Of a DNA stretch of 64,000 nt, positions 1 to 7,431 are shown piece by piece (within the stretch, counting starts at the first letter, position 1; each line of letters opens with the position of its first letter). The notes under the pieces are model-generated. The model was not told the origin of the DNA. It was given only the letters and a program-made list of their open reading frames with translations, and searched no databases. This DNA is from Flavobacterium commune (GTDB lineage: Bacteria; Bacteroidota; Bacteroidia; Flavobacteriales; Flavobacteriaceae). The stretch is taken from contig NZ_CP017774.1 of the NCBI RefSeq assembly GCF_001857965.1, forward strand, positions 1,364,001-1,428,000, read 5' to 3'. Position numbers and translations under genes: made by a program.

Positions 1-1
1 C

Positions 2-133
2 GCTTCTGGAAAACTAACTATCACTTTAAGACACACGCCAAATAAATCAGGAGCGAACGTTTCGGCTGGAGACATCACAAATGCAGCTGGCTCAACCGAT
101 GCCGAAGTTTCTTTCTCAATTTCAGTTCAATAA
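2..133 (+). CDS. C-terminal fragment of a small secreted protein
   Basis: An open frame enters from the left edge and stops at 131-133, giving a 43-residue tail that ends in SFSISVQ. The tail holds LRHTPNKSGANVSAGDITN, which I associate from memory with small flavobacterial lipoproteins annotated as type 1 periplasmic binding fold superfamily proteins, often found beside TonB receptors. It lies only 31 bp upstream of the AztD-like lipoprotein on the same strand, so it is probably the preceding gene of the same metal-related transcript. The start and signal peptide are outside the window, so the family call is tentative. Confidence 0.6.
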   Translation, partial: ASGKLTITLRHTPNKSGANVSAGDITNAAGSTDAEVSFSISVQ

Positions 134-164
134 AAAATCATAAATCACTAATTTAAATATCCCA

Positions 165-1376
165 ATGAAAAACAAATTCAACAAACTGCTTTTTTTATTC
201 GCCTTATCTGCTTTTGCCGTGTCTTGTAGCAATGACGATGACAATCACGATGAGCATTCAGAAGAAACTGCTCAAGAGTATAAATACTTAAGAATCTTAG
301 TTTCTGACGAAAAAACCACAGAGCTTTCATTTGTTAATCCAATAGATGGAACAGCAACATTTTTTAATGCTAAATTTCCAAAATCGGCACTTTATACTAC
401 TGAATCTGGAAGATTTGCTGGAATTATCCACAGAGCAGACAACGCAGTGGAAACTTTCGACAGCGGATTTGAATTCCACGGCGACCATGTGGATACCAAA
501 GGAACGCCTAAATTTGGAGCTTTAACTGGACAATCGCTTTCGCCTACACACTTCAAAAGTAAATTAGGAGAATTACTAACTTTTAATGATGGCGATGGTA
601 CTTTATCTATTGGTAAAGAATCCGAAATTCATACTGTTGGTGCAAAATTCACCACCATTAATGCAGGACTTATGGCGCATCACGGTGCTATGGCCAGTTT
701 TAAAAACGGAACTTACGCGATTACTGAAAAAGACAATTCTGTTGCAGGAACACTTCCTGAAAAAGTAAAAATTATTGATAATACAGGAAAAACATTGTTT
801 GATGCAAAATTAGTAACCAAAGGAATTCACGGAAATGCAACTGATGGAACTTATGCGGTTTTTGGTTCAGCAAGCGGAATTCTGGTTGTAGAAAGCAACG
901 GCAACCAGAAATACATTGCACATCCTGCTGATTTTGGCACAGCTTGGTTTGGTAGTATTATAGAAACAGCTTATGCCGGAAAGTTTATAGGTTACACCGC
1001 TGCCAAAGGCGCTTATTTAATTGATGTAGTCAACAAAAGTGTTACTCCCATTTTTGAAAATACAAAAATCATGCAATGTAAAGTAAGCTACAATCATAAG
1101 AAACTAGGAATCTTATTGCATTCAGGTGAATTTAGATTATTTGACTTGAATAATTTACAAGCCGAAAAAACAGCTACTATCATTGCTGCAACTGTTGAAA
1201 ACTCCACTCAAAAACCACAGTTGGAATTAACAGAACGATTTGCTTACATCACCTCACCAACAACTGGAGAATTGCTTCAAGCAAACCTTTCTACTTTGGC
1301 TGTTACGAAAATAAAAACATCTGCTACACCTTACCGCATTACCATTTTTGGTCATGAAAATAGTGCCGGACATTAA
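165..1376 (+). CDS. AztD-like zinc-chaperone lipoprotein (beta-propeller)
   Basis: 403 residues. A lipoprotein signal peptide (residues 1-20) ends in the lipobox AVSC with Cys21, followed by an acidic, His-containing stretch DDDNHDEHSEE. The rest is short beta repeats with the layout I recall for the periplasmic zinc metallochaperone AztD: an early HGDHVDTKG segment, a central MAHHGAMA pair of histidines, a later GIHGNATDG, and a His at the C-terminus. AztD hands zinc to a solute-binding protein in other bacteria. Here the next gene is a TonB-dependent receptor, so the partner may be an outer-membrane metal importer (inference). Zinc rather than copper is likely but not proven by sequence. 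Coordinates run from the only ATG that yields the signal peptide. Confidence 0.7.
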   Translation: MKNKFNKLLFLFALSAFAVSCSNDDDNHDEHSEETAQEYKYLRILVSDEKTTELSFVNPIDGTATFFNAKFPKSALYTTESGRFAGIIHRADNAVETFDSGFEFHGDHVDTKGTPKFGALTGQSLSPTHFKSKLGELLTFNDGDGTLSIGKESEIHTVGAKFTTINAGLMAHHGAMASFKNGTYAITEKDNSVAGTLPEKVKIIDNTGKTLFDAKLVTKGIHGNATDGTYAVFGSASGILVVESNGNQKYIAHPADFGTAWFGSIIETAYAGKFIGYTAAKGAYLIDVVNKSVTPIFENTKIMQCKVSYNHKKLGILLHSGEFRLFDLNNLQAEKTATIIAATVENSTQKPQLELTERFAYITSPTTGELLQANLSTLAVTKIKTSATPYRITIFGHENSAGH

Positions 1377-1397
1377 TCTCTTAAACGAAAAATAATC

Positions 1398-1427
1398 AAA
1401 GGCATGCAGCAATGTATGCCTTTTTTA
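1398..1427 (+). terminator. Rho-independent terminator after the AztD-like gene
   Basis: GGCATGC at 1401-1407 pairs with GTATGCC at 1414-1420 (one G-U pair) around a 6-nt loop. AAA lies before the stem and TTTTTT after it. It separates the lipoprotein from the receptor gene, which therefore needs its own promoter. Confidence 0.8.
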
Positions 1428-1512
1428 GTACAACAAAGAACCCATTCCACACTTAAACAACTGGTTTTCTGAATTATTTCAAAAAATTATTTCGTTAATC
1501 AAATATTATTTT

Positions 1513-1520
1513 TAGTTTTG
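1513..1520 (+). promoter_or_regulatory. Possible -7 element for the TonB receptor
   Basis: TAGTTTTG matches the Bacteroidota TAnnTTTG element 36 bp before the GTG start of the receptor. No TTG at the usual 17-23 bp upstream is visible. I looked for a Zur/Fur-like palindrome between 1430 and 1556 and did not find a convincing one. Confidence 0.35.
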
Positions 1521-1556
1521 TCTAAATATTTGTTTATTACAAACTAAATCATAATT

Positions 1557-3827
1557 GTGAAAAATCTAATTTTATCATTTGTCTTTCTTTTACCTATTCT
1601 TGTTTTGGCTCAGACCAACATCAAGGGCAGGATTATGTCTGACGGAAAGCCGTTACAGCAGGCTAACATTGTTTTAAAAAAATATAAACTTTCTACTACA
1701 AGCAATGCTGAGGGCTTTTATAGCTTAAAAAACATTAATCCTGGCGAATACGAAATTGCAGCATCTTATTCCGGTTTAAAAACAGAAAGCCAAAAAATTA
1801 CGATAACTGATACTACTGAAATTGTAGTTGATTTCTATTTAAAAGAAAACAATGCACTGGATGAAGTGGTGGTTACCGGAACATTAAAAACGGTGAACCG
1901 TATGGAAAGTCCGGTTCCTGTAGAGGTTTACAAACCTGCTTTTTTTAAAAAAAACCCAACAGCCAACATTTTTGAAGCCTTGCAAAATGTCAACGGTGTG
2001 CGTCCACAGTTAAATTGTAATGTTTGCAACACGGGAGATATTCACATCAACGGATTGGAAGGACCTTATACCCTGGTTTTAATTGACGGAATGCCTATTG
2101 TGAGCGGACTTTCGACTGTTTATGGATTATCAGGAATTCCGAATTCATTATTGGAACGAATAGAAATTGTGAAAGGACCGGCTTCTTCTTTATATGGAAG
2201 TGAAGCTGTAGGTGGTTTAATCAATATTATCACTAAAAATCCAAAGAACGCTCCTCTTTTTTCGGCTGATGCCTTTGCTACCGATTGGGGTGAAATCAAT
2301 ATCGATTTAGGTTTCAAAACAAGTGTCAGCAAAACAGCATCCGTACTAACTGGAATCAATTATTTCAATTACAGCAACCCAATTGATAATAACAACGACA
2401 ACTTCACCGATGTGACTTTACAGGATCGAATTTCGGTTTTCCAAAAATGGAATTTCAATCGAAAAAGCAACAAAATATTCTCTATGGCAGGCCGTTTTTT
2501 CTATGAAGACCGATGGGGGGGCGAATTGCAATGGGAGAAAAAATACCGTGGCGGAAGTGACATTTATGGTGAAAGTATTTACACCAAACGTTGGGAATTA
2601 TTAGGAGCTTACGAATTGCCTGTAAAAGAAAAAATATTATTCTCATTTTCATACACCGACCACGACCAAAATTCGGTTTACGGAAACATGCCTTATCTGG
2701 CAAAACAGCGCATTGGTTTTGGACAGCTGACTTTAGACAAAAAAATTGACCAACATGATTTGCTTTTTGGTACAGCCATACGTTACCAATATTATAACGA
2801 CAACACCCCTGCAACGGTTAAAGAAGACATCAATTGGATTCCGAGTTTGTTTGTTCAGGACGAAGTAACATTGCATGAAAATCATAAACTTCTTCTGGGC
2901 GCACGATACGATTACAACAAAAATCACGGCAATATTTTTACACCAAGATTGGCTTACAAATGGAAATTTAACGACAATAATATTCTGCGATTCAACACAG
3001 GAACCGGTTTCAGGATTGTCAATCTCTTTACCGAAGAACACGCCGCATTGACCGGTTCCCGTGATGTGATTGTACTGGAAGAATTGAAACCGGAGCGATC
3101 TTATAACGCTAATTTGAATTATTTAAAAAAAATATTTACCAATAATGGTAATTTTATCGGGCTGGAAACTTCGGCTTGGTACACCCATTTCACCAATTCG
3201 ATTATACCGGATTATGATACCAATCCGAATCAGATTATTTACAAAAACTTAGACGGATACGCTGTTACGAAAGGAATCAGTACCAATATCGACATGGTTT
3301 TTCAAAACGGTCTCAAAGTCATTTTAGGCGCAACATTTATGGATGTTGCCAAAACCGAAAACGGAATCAAAACCCGCCAAATGTTGACGGAAAAATTCAC
3401 CGGAACCTGGGCTATTTCGTACCGAATCAATAAATTATTCCTTGATGTTGACTATACCGGAAATCTCTACGGCCCAATGCGACTTCCTACTTTAGGCAAT
3501 TTAGATCCCAGAAAAGACTATTCGCCTACATGGAGCATTCAGAACATTCAGTTTACCTTCAATAAGTTTAAAAATATCGAAATTTATGCTGGTATAAAAA
3601 ACCTGTTGAACTGGACTCCTAACAAAGGAAATCCGTTTATCATTGCCCGTACCCACGATCCTTTTGATAAAAATGTTGATTATGACACCAACGGAAATGT
3701 CATTCAAAATAATGATCCCAATGACCCTAAATACAATCCGTATGCTCTAACTTTCGATCCCGGTTATGTTTATGGGCCGAACCAAGACATTCGAAGCTTT
3801 TTCGGATTGCGCTATACTTTGAAATAA
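1557..3827 (+). CDS. TonB-dependent outer-membrane receptor (probably metal uptake)
   Basis: 756 residues with a GTG start; that start gives a clean signal peptide ending near LVLAQ (about residue 19). A carboxypeptidase-regulatory-like beta domain follows (about 20-95), then the TonB-box-like DEVVVTGT and a plug domain with VLIDGMPIVSG and VKGPASSLYGSEAVGG. The rest is a 22-strand barrel of aromatic-rich repeats. A Cys pair in NCNVCNTGDIH sits in the plug and could be a metal site or a disulfide. Its neighbours, an AztD-like chaperone upstream and a thioredoxin-fold protein overlapping by 1 nt downstream, suggest zinc or copper import. The substrate cannot be read from the sequence. Length and domain order are normal for the family. 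Confidence 0.88.
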   Translation: MKNLILSFVFLLPILVLAQTNIKGRIMSDGKPLQQANIVLKKYKLSTTSNAEGFYSLKNINPGEYEIAASYSGLKTESQKITITDTTEIVVDFYLKENNALDEVVVTGTLKTVNRMESPVPVEVYKPAFFKKNPTANIFEALQNVNGVRPQLNCNVCNTGDIHINGLEGPYTLVLIDGMPIVSGLSTVYGLSGIPNSLLERIEIVKGPASSLYGSEAVGGLINIITKNPKNAPLFSADAFATDWGEINIDLGFKTSVSKTASVLTGINYFNYSNPIDNNNDNFTDVTLQDRISVFQKWNFNRKSNKIFSMAGRFFYEDRWGGELQWEKKYRGGSDIYGESIYTKRWELLGAYELPVKEKILFSFSYTDHDQNSVYGNMPYLAKQRIGFGQLTLDKKIDQHDLLFGTAIRYQYYNDNTPATVKEDINWIPSLFVQDEVTLHENHKLLLGARYDYNKNHGNIFTPRLAYKWKFNDNNILRFNTGTGFRIVNLFTEEHAALTGSRDVIVLEELKPERSYNANLNYLKKIFTNNGNFIGLETSAWYTHFTNSIIPDYDTNPNQIIYKNLDGYAVTKGISTNIDMVFQNGLKVILGATFMDVAKTENGIKTRQMLTEKFTGTWAISYRINKLFLDVDYTGNLYGPMRLPTLGNLDPRKDYSPTWSIQNIQFTFNKFKNIEIYAGIKNLLNWTPNKGNPFIIARTHDPFDKNVDYDTNGNVIQNNDPNDPKYNPYALTFDPGYVYGPNQDIRSFFGLRYTLK

Positions 3828-4288
3828 TGAAAAAATGGTTTTACATAGTATTTTTCTTTTGGGCAATTCCATCCGGTTTTGCCCAATTGAAAATCCATAC
3901 GTTTGAAGAAGCCGAACAATTAGCCGTAAAAAACCCAAAGCCCTTTGTCATTTTTACCCATACTTCCTGGTGCAAAATCTGCAAAATGATGGAAAATTCG
4001 ACCTTCAAAAACCCTGAAATCATTAAGGTATTAAATACTGATTTTTACTTCATTTCATTAGATGCAGAAAGCAAAGAAGACATTTTTTTCAACAATCATA
4101 GATTTAAATTCAAACCACAAGGCCGAAACACAGGAATTCATGAACTCGCAACAGCCTTGGCAACTATCGATTCTGAAGTAATTTACCCTACCCTCACCAT
4201 CTTAGAAGCTGATTTTTCAATTGTTTTCCAAAGACATTCGCTGCTAAATGCTAAGGACTTACTTGTCATTCTCGAAAAAATAAAATAA
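3827..4288 (+). CDS. Secreted thioredoxin-fold protein with WCKIC motif
   Basis: 153 residues. A signal peptide ends at SGFAQ (about residue 20). A thioredoxin-like domain carries WCKIC (Cys49 and Cys52), the redox CxxC, in the context typical of thioredoxin_7/DUF255-like periplasmic proteins. The ATG overlaps the receptor stop codon by one base (TAATG), so the two are translationally coupled. A periplasmic dithiol protein coupled to a receptor that has a Cys pair in its plug could keep those thiols reduced or handle a metal (inference). No cis-proline loop is obvious, so the oxidoreductase activity is likely but not certain. Confidence 0.8.
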   Translation: MKKWFYIVFFFWAIPSGFAQLKIHTFEEAEQLAVKNPKPFVIFTHTSWCKICKMMENSTFKNPEIIKVLNTDFYFISLDAESKEDIFFNNHRFKFKPQGRNTGIHELATALATIDSEVIYPTLTILEADFSIVFQRHSLLNAKDLLVILEKIK

Positions 4289-4293
4289 TTGGT

Positions 4294-4318
4294 TACTTTT
4301 GAGAAGAATTCGCTTCTC
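4294..4318 (+). promoter_or_regulatory. Promoter element plus leader hairpin before crtY
   Basis: TACTTTTG at 4294-4301 fits TAnnTTTG. It runs straight into a perfect 6-bp hairpin, GAGAAG-aattcg-CTTCTC at 4301-4318, five bases before the ATG of crtY. A stem so close to the start would lie in or at the edge of the initiation region. No -33 TTG is seen at normal spacing. Confidence 0.4.
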
Positions 4319-4323
4319 ATCCT

Positions 4324-5469
4324 ATGAAACACTTCCATTATATTTTTACTGGTTCTGGTTTAGCCGCTTTAATGACGGTCTATAAAATGGTACAATCCGG
4401 AAAGTATAATGATAAAAGCATTTTATTATTGGATGAAAATTCGAAAAAAACAAATGACAGAACCTGGTGTTTTTGGGAAAAAGAAAATTCAATTTGGAAT
4501 TCCATCGTTTCAAAAAAATGGAATTATGCTTTGTTTGCCAATGAAGATTTTTATCGAAATTTAGAATTACACCCCTATCAATACTGCAAAATTCAAGGAT
4601 TGGATTTTTACAATTTTGTTTTTGAATTGCTTTCGAAACAAAAAAACATCACTTTTCTAAATGAAAAAGTAACCGACATCAACGAACTCGAAAATCATGT
4701 TTATGTCGCTACCGAAAACAATTCGTTTACTTGTGATCAGGTTTTTAATTCCGTTTATAATAAAGCTGCCGCAACAACGCAAACGAAATTTCCAGTATTA
4801 CAACAGCATTTTATTGGATGGACTATAAAATCAACCGAAGCCGTTTTCAATCCGGAGCAGGCTACTTTTATGGATTTTTCGGTTGAACAAAAAGGAAATA
4901 CAAGATTCATGTATGTGTTACCTGTTTCTAAAAATGAAGCGCTAATAGAATATACACTTTTCTCAGCCGAACTTTTAAAACAAGAAGAATACGAAACCGA
5001 AATCGAAAATTACATTCAGAGACTAGGCATTCAAAACTTCGAAATTACCGAAAAAGAACAAGGCAGCATCCCGATGACTTGTTATCCTTTTTGGAAAAAA
5101 AACACCAAAAAAGTCCTGAATATTGGCACTGCCGGCGGATGGACTAAGGCCAGTACGGGTTATACTTTTAAAAATGCGGATAAAAAATCATCGCAATTAG
5201 TCCGTTTTCTTCAACAAGAAAACGATCTTAGAAAATTCCACCGACAAAATAAATTCTGGTTCTACGACTTGCTTTTATTAGATATTTTACACCGCGAAAA
5301 TGAATTGGGTTCCCGTATATTTTCGTCGTTGTTTAAAAACGGAAATCCGGCTTTAATTTTCAAATTTCTGGATGAAGAAACCACTTTTTCCGAAGATATT
5401 CAGGTAATTCTAAAATGCCCTAAAATAATTTTCATCAAAGCCTTATTCAGGTCGGGGCGTTATTTATAA
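4324..5469 (+). CDS. crtY: Lycopene beta-cyclase
   Basis: 381 residues. The N-terminal nucleotide-binding segment YIFTGSGLAALM (about residues 6-17) and the family signature NDRTWCFWE (about 46-54) identify a lycopene cyclase of the CrtY type. Later segments PMTCYPFW and TAGGWTKASTGYTF fit the C-terminal half of the family. It is a flavin-dependent enzyme that closes the ends of lycopene to give beta-carotene, the precursor of zeaxanthin-type yellow pigments common in flavobacteria. Other carotenoid genes are not in the window; crtY stands alone here, which is common in this group. Full length, no defects seen. Confidence 0.92.
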   Translation: MKHFHYIFTGSGLAALMTVYKMVQSGKYNDKSILLLDENSKKTNDRTWCFWEKENSIWNSIVSKKWNYALFANEDFYRNLELHPYQYCKIQGLDFYNFVFELLSKQKNITFLNEKVTDINELENHVYVATENNSFTCDQVFNSVYNKAAATTQTKFPVLQQHFIGWTIKSTEAVFNPEQATFMDFSVEQKGNTRFMYVLPVSKNEALIEYTLFSAELLKQEEYETEIENYIQRLGIQNFEITEKEQGSIPMTCYPFWKKNTKKVLNIGTAGGWTKASTGYTFKNADKKSSQLVRFLQQENDLRKFHRQNKFWFYDLLLLDILHRENELGSRIFSSLFKNGNPALIFKFLDEETTFSEDIQVILKCPKIIFIKALFRSGRYL

Positions 5470-5539
5470 TCCTCACAAATGCTTATCAAACTATAACAAA
5501 ACTTTATAATCCAAACCAAGGAATTCGGGAGATTCTTTG

Positions 5540-5547
5540 TAACTTTG
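5540..5547 (+). promoter_or_regulatory. -7 promoter element of the bacilliredoxin gene
   Basis: TAACTTTG followed by CC is a good match to TAnnTTTGC, 35 bp before the ATG at 5583. No clear TTG at 17-23 bp upstream. Confidence 0.5.
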
Positions 5548-5582
5548 CCTATTCAAAAATTACAAATTTAAACACAAAAGAT

Positions 5583-5993
5583 ATGTATCCACAAGAAATG
5601 GTAATTCCAATGCAAGCGGAACTAACAGCTGCAGGATTTCAAGATTTACATAGTGCACAAGAAGTTGATAACGCTATCAAATCAGAAGGAACAACATTAG
5701 TTGTTGTAAACTCTGTTTGTGGTTGTGCTGCAAGAAATGCACGTCCGGGAGCTAAAATGAGTTTAGAAGGTGCTAAAAAACCAGACCATTTAATCACTGT
5801 TTTTGCAGGAGTTGACAAAGAAGCAGTAGATGCTGCAAGACAACATATGTTTCCTTTTCCTCCATCATCGCCATCTATGGCTTTGTTCAAAAACGGAGAA
5901 TTGGTTCACATGTTAGAGCGTCACCACATTGAAGGTCGTCCAGCTGAAATGATTGCTGAGAACTTGCAAGATGCTTACAACGAATTTTGCTAA
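5583..5993 (+). CDS. BrxA/BrxB-family bacilliredoxin
   Basis: 136 residues, the normal length for the YphP/YqiW (DUF1094) family. The active-site CGC motif is at residues 46-48 in NSVCGCAARNARPG, and a further Cys is the last residue. Family members remove bacillithiol from oxidised cytoplasmic proteins. A YfiT-type bacillithiol transferase homologue is also in this window (59810), which supports bacillithiol use by this organism. It is monocistronic: it has its own promoter-like element and is followed by a palindrome with a T-run. A paralogue-level choice between BrxA and BrxB is not possible from sequence alone. Confidence 0.92.
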   Translation: MYPQEMVIPMQAELTAAGFQDLHSAQEVDNAIKSEGTTLVVVNSVCGCAARNARPGAKMSLEGAKKPDHLITVFAGVDKEAVDAARQHMFPFPPSSPSMALFKNGELVHMLERHHIEGRPAEMIAENLQDAYNEFC

Positions 5994-6041
5994 TTAACCG
6001 CTAAGAAAAAAAAGTTTTTTCGTTAAGTTCGCAAAGATTTC

Positions 6042-6085
6042 AACCGCAGATCCACAGATTTTAATGTGAATTTGCGGTTTTTTTA
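6042..6085 (+). terminator. Palindromic repeat serving as terminator after brx
   Basis: AACCGCAGATCCACA (6042-6056) pairs imperfectly (12 of 15) with TGTGAATTTGCGGTT (6065-6079), followed by a run of seven T. It belongs to the same word family as the element at 6172-6219. Confidence 0.6.
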
Positions 6086-6171
6086 TTTAACCATTAAAGA
6101 AATTAAGAAAATTTAGCATCTGAATTTACCACTAAGTTCGCAAAGCTTTACACAAAGAATATAAAAATTTT

Positions 6172-6219
6172 AACCGCAGATTCACAGATTATATCAAAAA
6201 AATCTGCGAATCTGCGGTT
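6172..6219. repeat. 19-bp inverted repeat of the CCGCAGATT family
   Basis: The left arm at 6172-6190 (starts AACCGCAGATTC) and the right arm at 6201-6219 (ends TCTGCGGTT) match in 18 of 19 positions with a 10-nt loop. The surrounding sequence 6120-6275 holds further related words (CTAAGTTCGCAAAG and TTTGCAAACTTTGCGG), so 6000-6284 is a cluster of degenerate palindromes rather than coding sequence. It ends 9 bp before the ferredoxin start. Confidence 0.75.
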
Positions 6220-6284
6220 GTTTTTAATATACTTGCGACCTTTGCGCAAAACTTTGCAAACTTTGCGGTTAAAAAATAATTCAC

Positions 6285-6608
6285 ATGGAAAAAACCATCA
6301 ACTTCACTGTTATTGAAAACGGAATTCAAATCCCGATTGCAACGCGTCATGGCAGTTATCCCAGCCTAATGTATTTGCTAAAGGAAGAACTACAATTGGA
6401 AAGTTTTGGCGAATGCGGCGGTGTGGGTCGATGTGCCACCTGTGTGGTAACAACAAAAGGAATTAGTGGCAATTCAGCATTAAAAGACCGTAACGAACCC
6501 GTAACCTTATCCAAATTAGGATTTCACGAAGCAGCCATTCGTCTGTCCTGCCAAATCCACATCACTGCCGATTTAAACGGAGCTGAAATTAGAATTTTAG
6601 AACTTTAA
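6285..6608 (+). CDS. [2Fe-2S] ferredoxin, adrenodoxin-like
   Basis: 107 residues. Four Cys ligands are at residues 44, 50, 53 and 89 in GECGGVGRCATC and LSCQIH. The C-x5-C-x2-C spacing is that of adrenodoxin/ISC-type ferredoxins rather than plant-type (C-x4-C-x2-C). It is a small soluble electron carrier; the redox partner is not evident from neighbours. It lies downstream of a repeat cluster and convergent with the bat operon, with 32 bp between the two stop codons. Intact and of normal size. Confidence 0.85.
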   Translation: MEKTINFTVIENGIQIPIATRHGSYPSLMYLLKEELQLESFGECGGVGRCATCVVTTKGISGNSALKDRNEPVTLSKLGFHEAAIRLSCQIHITADLNGAEIRILEL

Positions 6609-6640
6609 GCCGAAAAATTTACTGCTTACAAAACACCAGT

Positions 6641-7384
6641 TTATTTTACTTCTTTGATTGCATTACTGTCAATCCAGCCTTCACTTCCGTCAGTTAACTG
6701 AATTTTTTTCCAATTATCTACTGTTTCTTTTACAAAAACTTTGGTTCCTTCATGCAAAATAACAACGCTGGCTCCCTTGTTTTGTGGTTCACTTTTTACA
6801 TCGGTCATTTCGGCAAAAACAATAGCCGGTCTTTCGTTTTTAAAGTGGCTTTTCTCAAAAATAGCCGAGGCAACACTTAACAATAAAAGCAAAAACATCA
6901 CAAACATTCCGGCAAAAAACAATCTTTTGTGTAATGTCAAAGCCGAAAAATAGTATCCTAAAAACGAAACTAAAAACAAAACTGAAAAAGCAACCGAAAT
7001 CCAAGCCCAGCTATTGTAATGATATAAAGCTGTAAAATCACGCAACAATTTTGCAAAACCTACTTTAGGCACTTCTTTTATCTCATCTACAGTACGTTTT
7101 TGAGCAAATTTCAGGTTATTAGCAATCTCGCTATCATTAGGTTTCAGCACTAAAGCTTTCTCATAATTGTAAATAGCCGGTGCTACTTTATTCAACTTAT
7201 AATAGCAATTTCCTAAATTAAAATACAACTCAGCCGAATGTTTTTTAGCTGTCAATTCGGATGTATAAGCATCAATGGCTTGTTCGTACTTACCATTTTT
7301 GTACAAGCTATTTCCTTTGTCAAAGTTATTTTGAGCAAAGAAAATCTGGCTTACTAACAATACTATATAAACTATGTTTTTCAT
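6641..7384 (-). CDS. batE: BatE: TPR plus SH3-domain membrane protein
   Basis: 247 residues. A signal peptide (1-17, ending FFAQ) is followed by two to three TPR units (about 19-90, with AELYFNLGNCYYKLNK), two transmembrane segments (about 124-146 and 152-172) and a C-terminal bacterial SH3 domain (about 185-245, with VKETVDNWKKIQL and GSEGWIDS). It is the last gene of the Bat (Bacteroides aerotolerance) operon. Bat proteins are thought to form a periplasmic/inner-membrane complex linked to oxidative stress resistance and MoxR-type chaperoning. Located 47 bp after batD. Confidence 0.85.
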   Translation of the reverse strand: MKNIVYIVLLVSQIFFAQNNFDKGNSLYKNGKYEQAIDAYTSELTAKKHSAELYFNLGNCYYKLNKVAPAIYNYEKALVLKPNDSEIANNLKFAQKRTVDEIKEVPKVGFAKLLRDFTALYHYNSWAWISVAFSVLFLVSFLGYYFSALTLHKRLFFAGMFVMFLLLLLSVASAIFEKSHFKNERPAIVFAEMTDVKSEPQNKGASVVILHEGTKVFVKETVDNWKKIQLTDGSEGWIDSNAIKEVK

Positions 7385-7431
7385 TTTTTGTGCTCTTTGT
7401 GCCTTCTTAGTGTCCTTTGGTGGTTAATCTT

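Noticed and set aside
1430..1556. Zur or Fur box before the TonB receptor
   Set aside because: The sequence is AT-rich, but I found no inverted repeat of the expected length and form.
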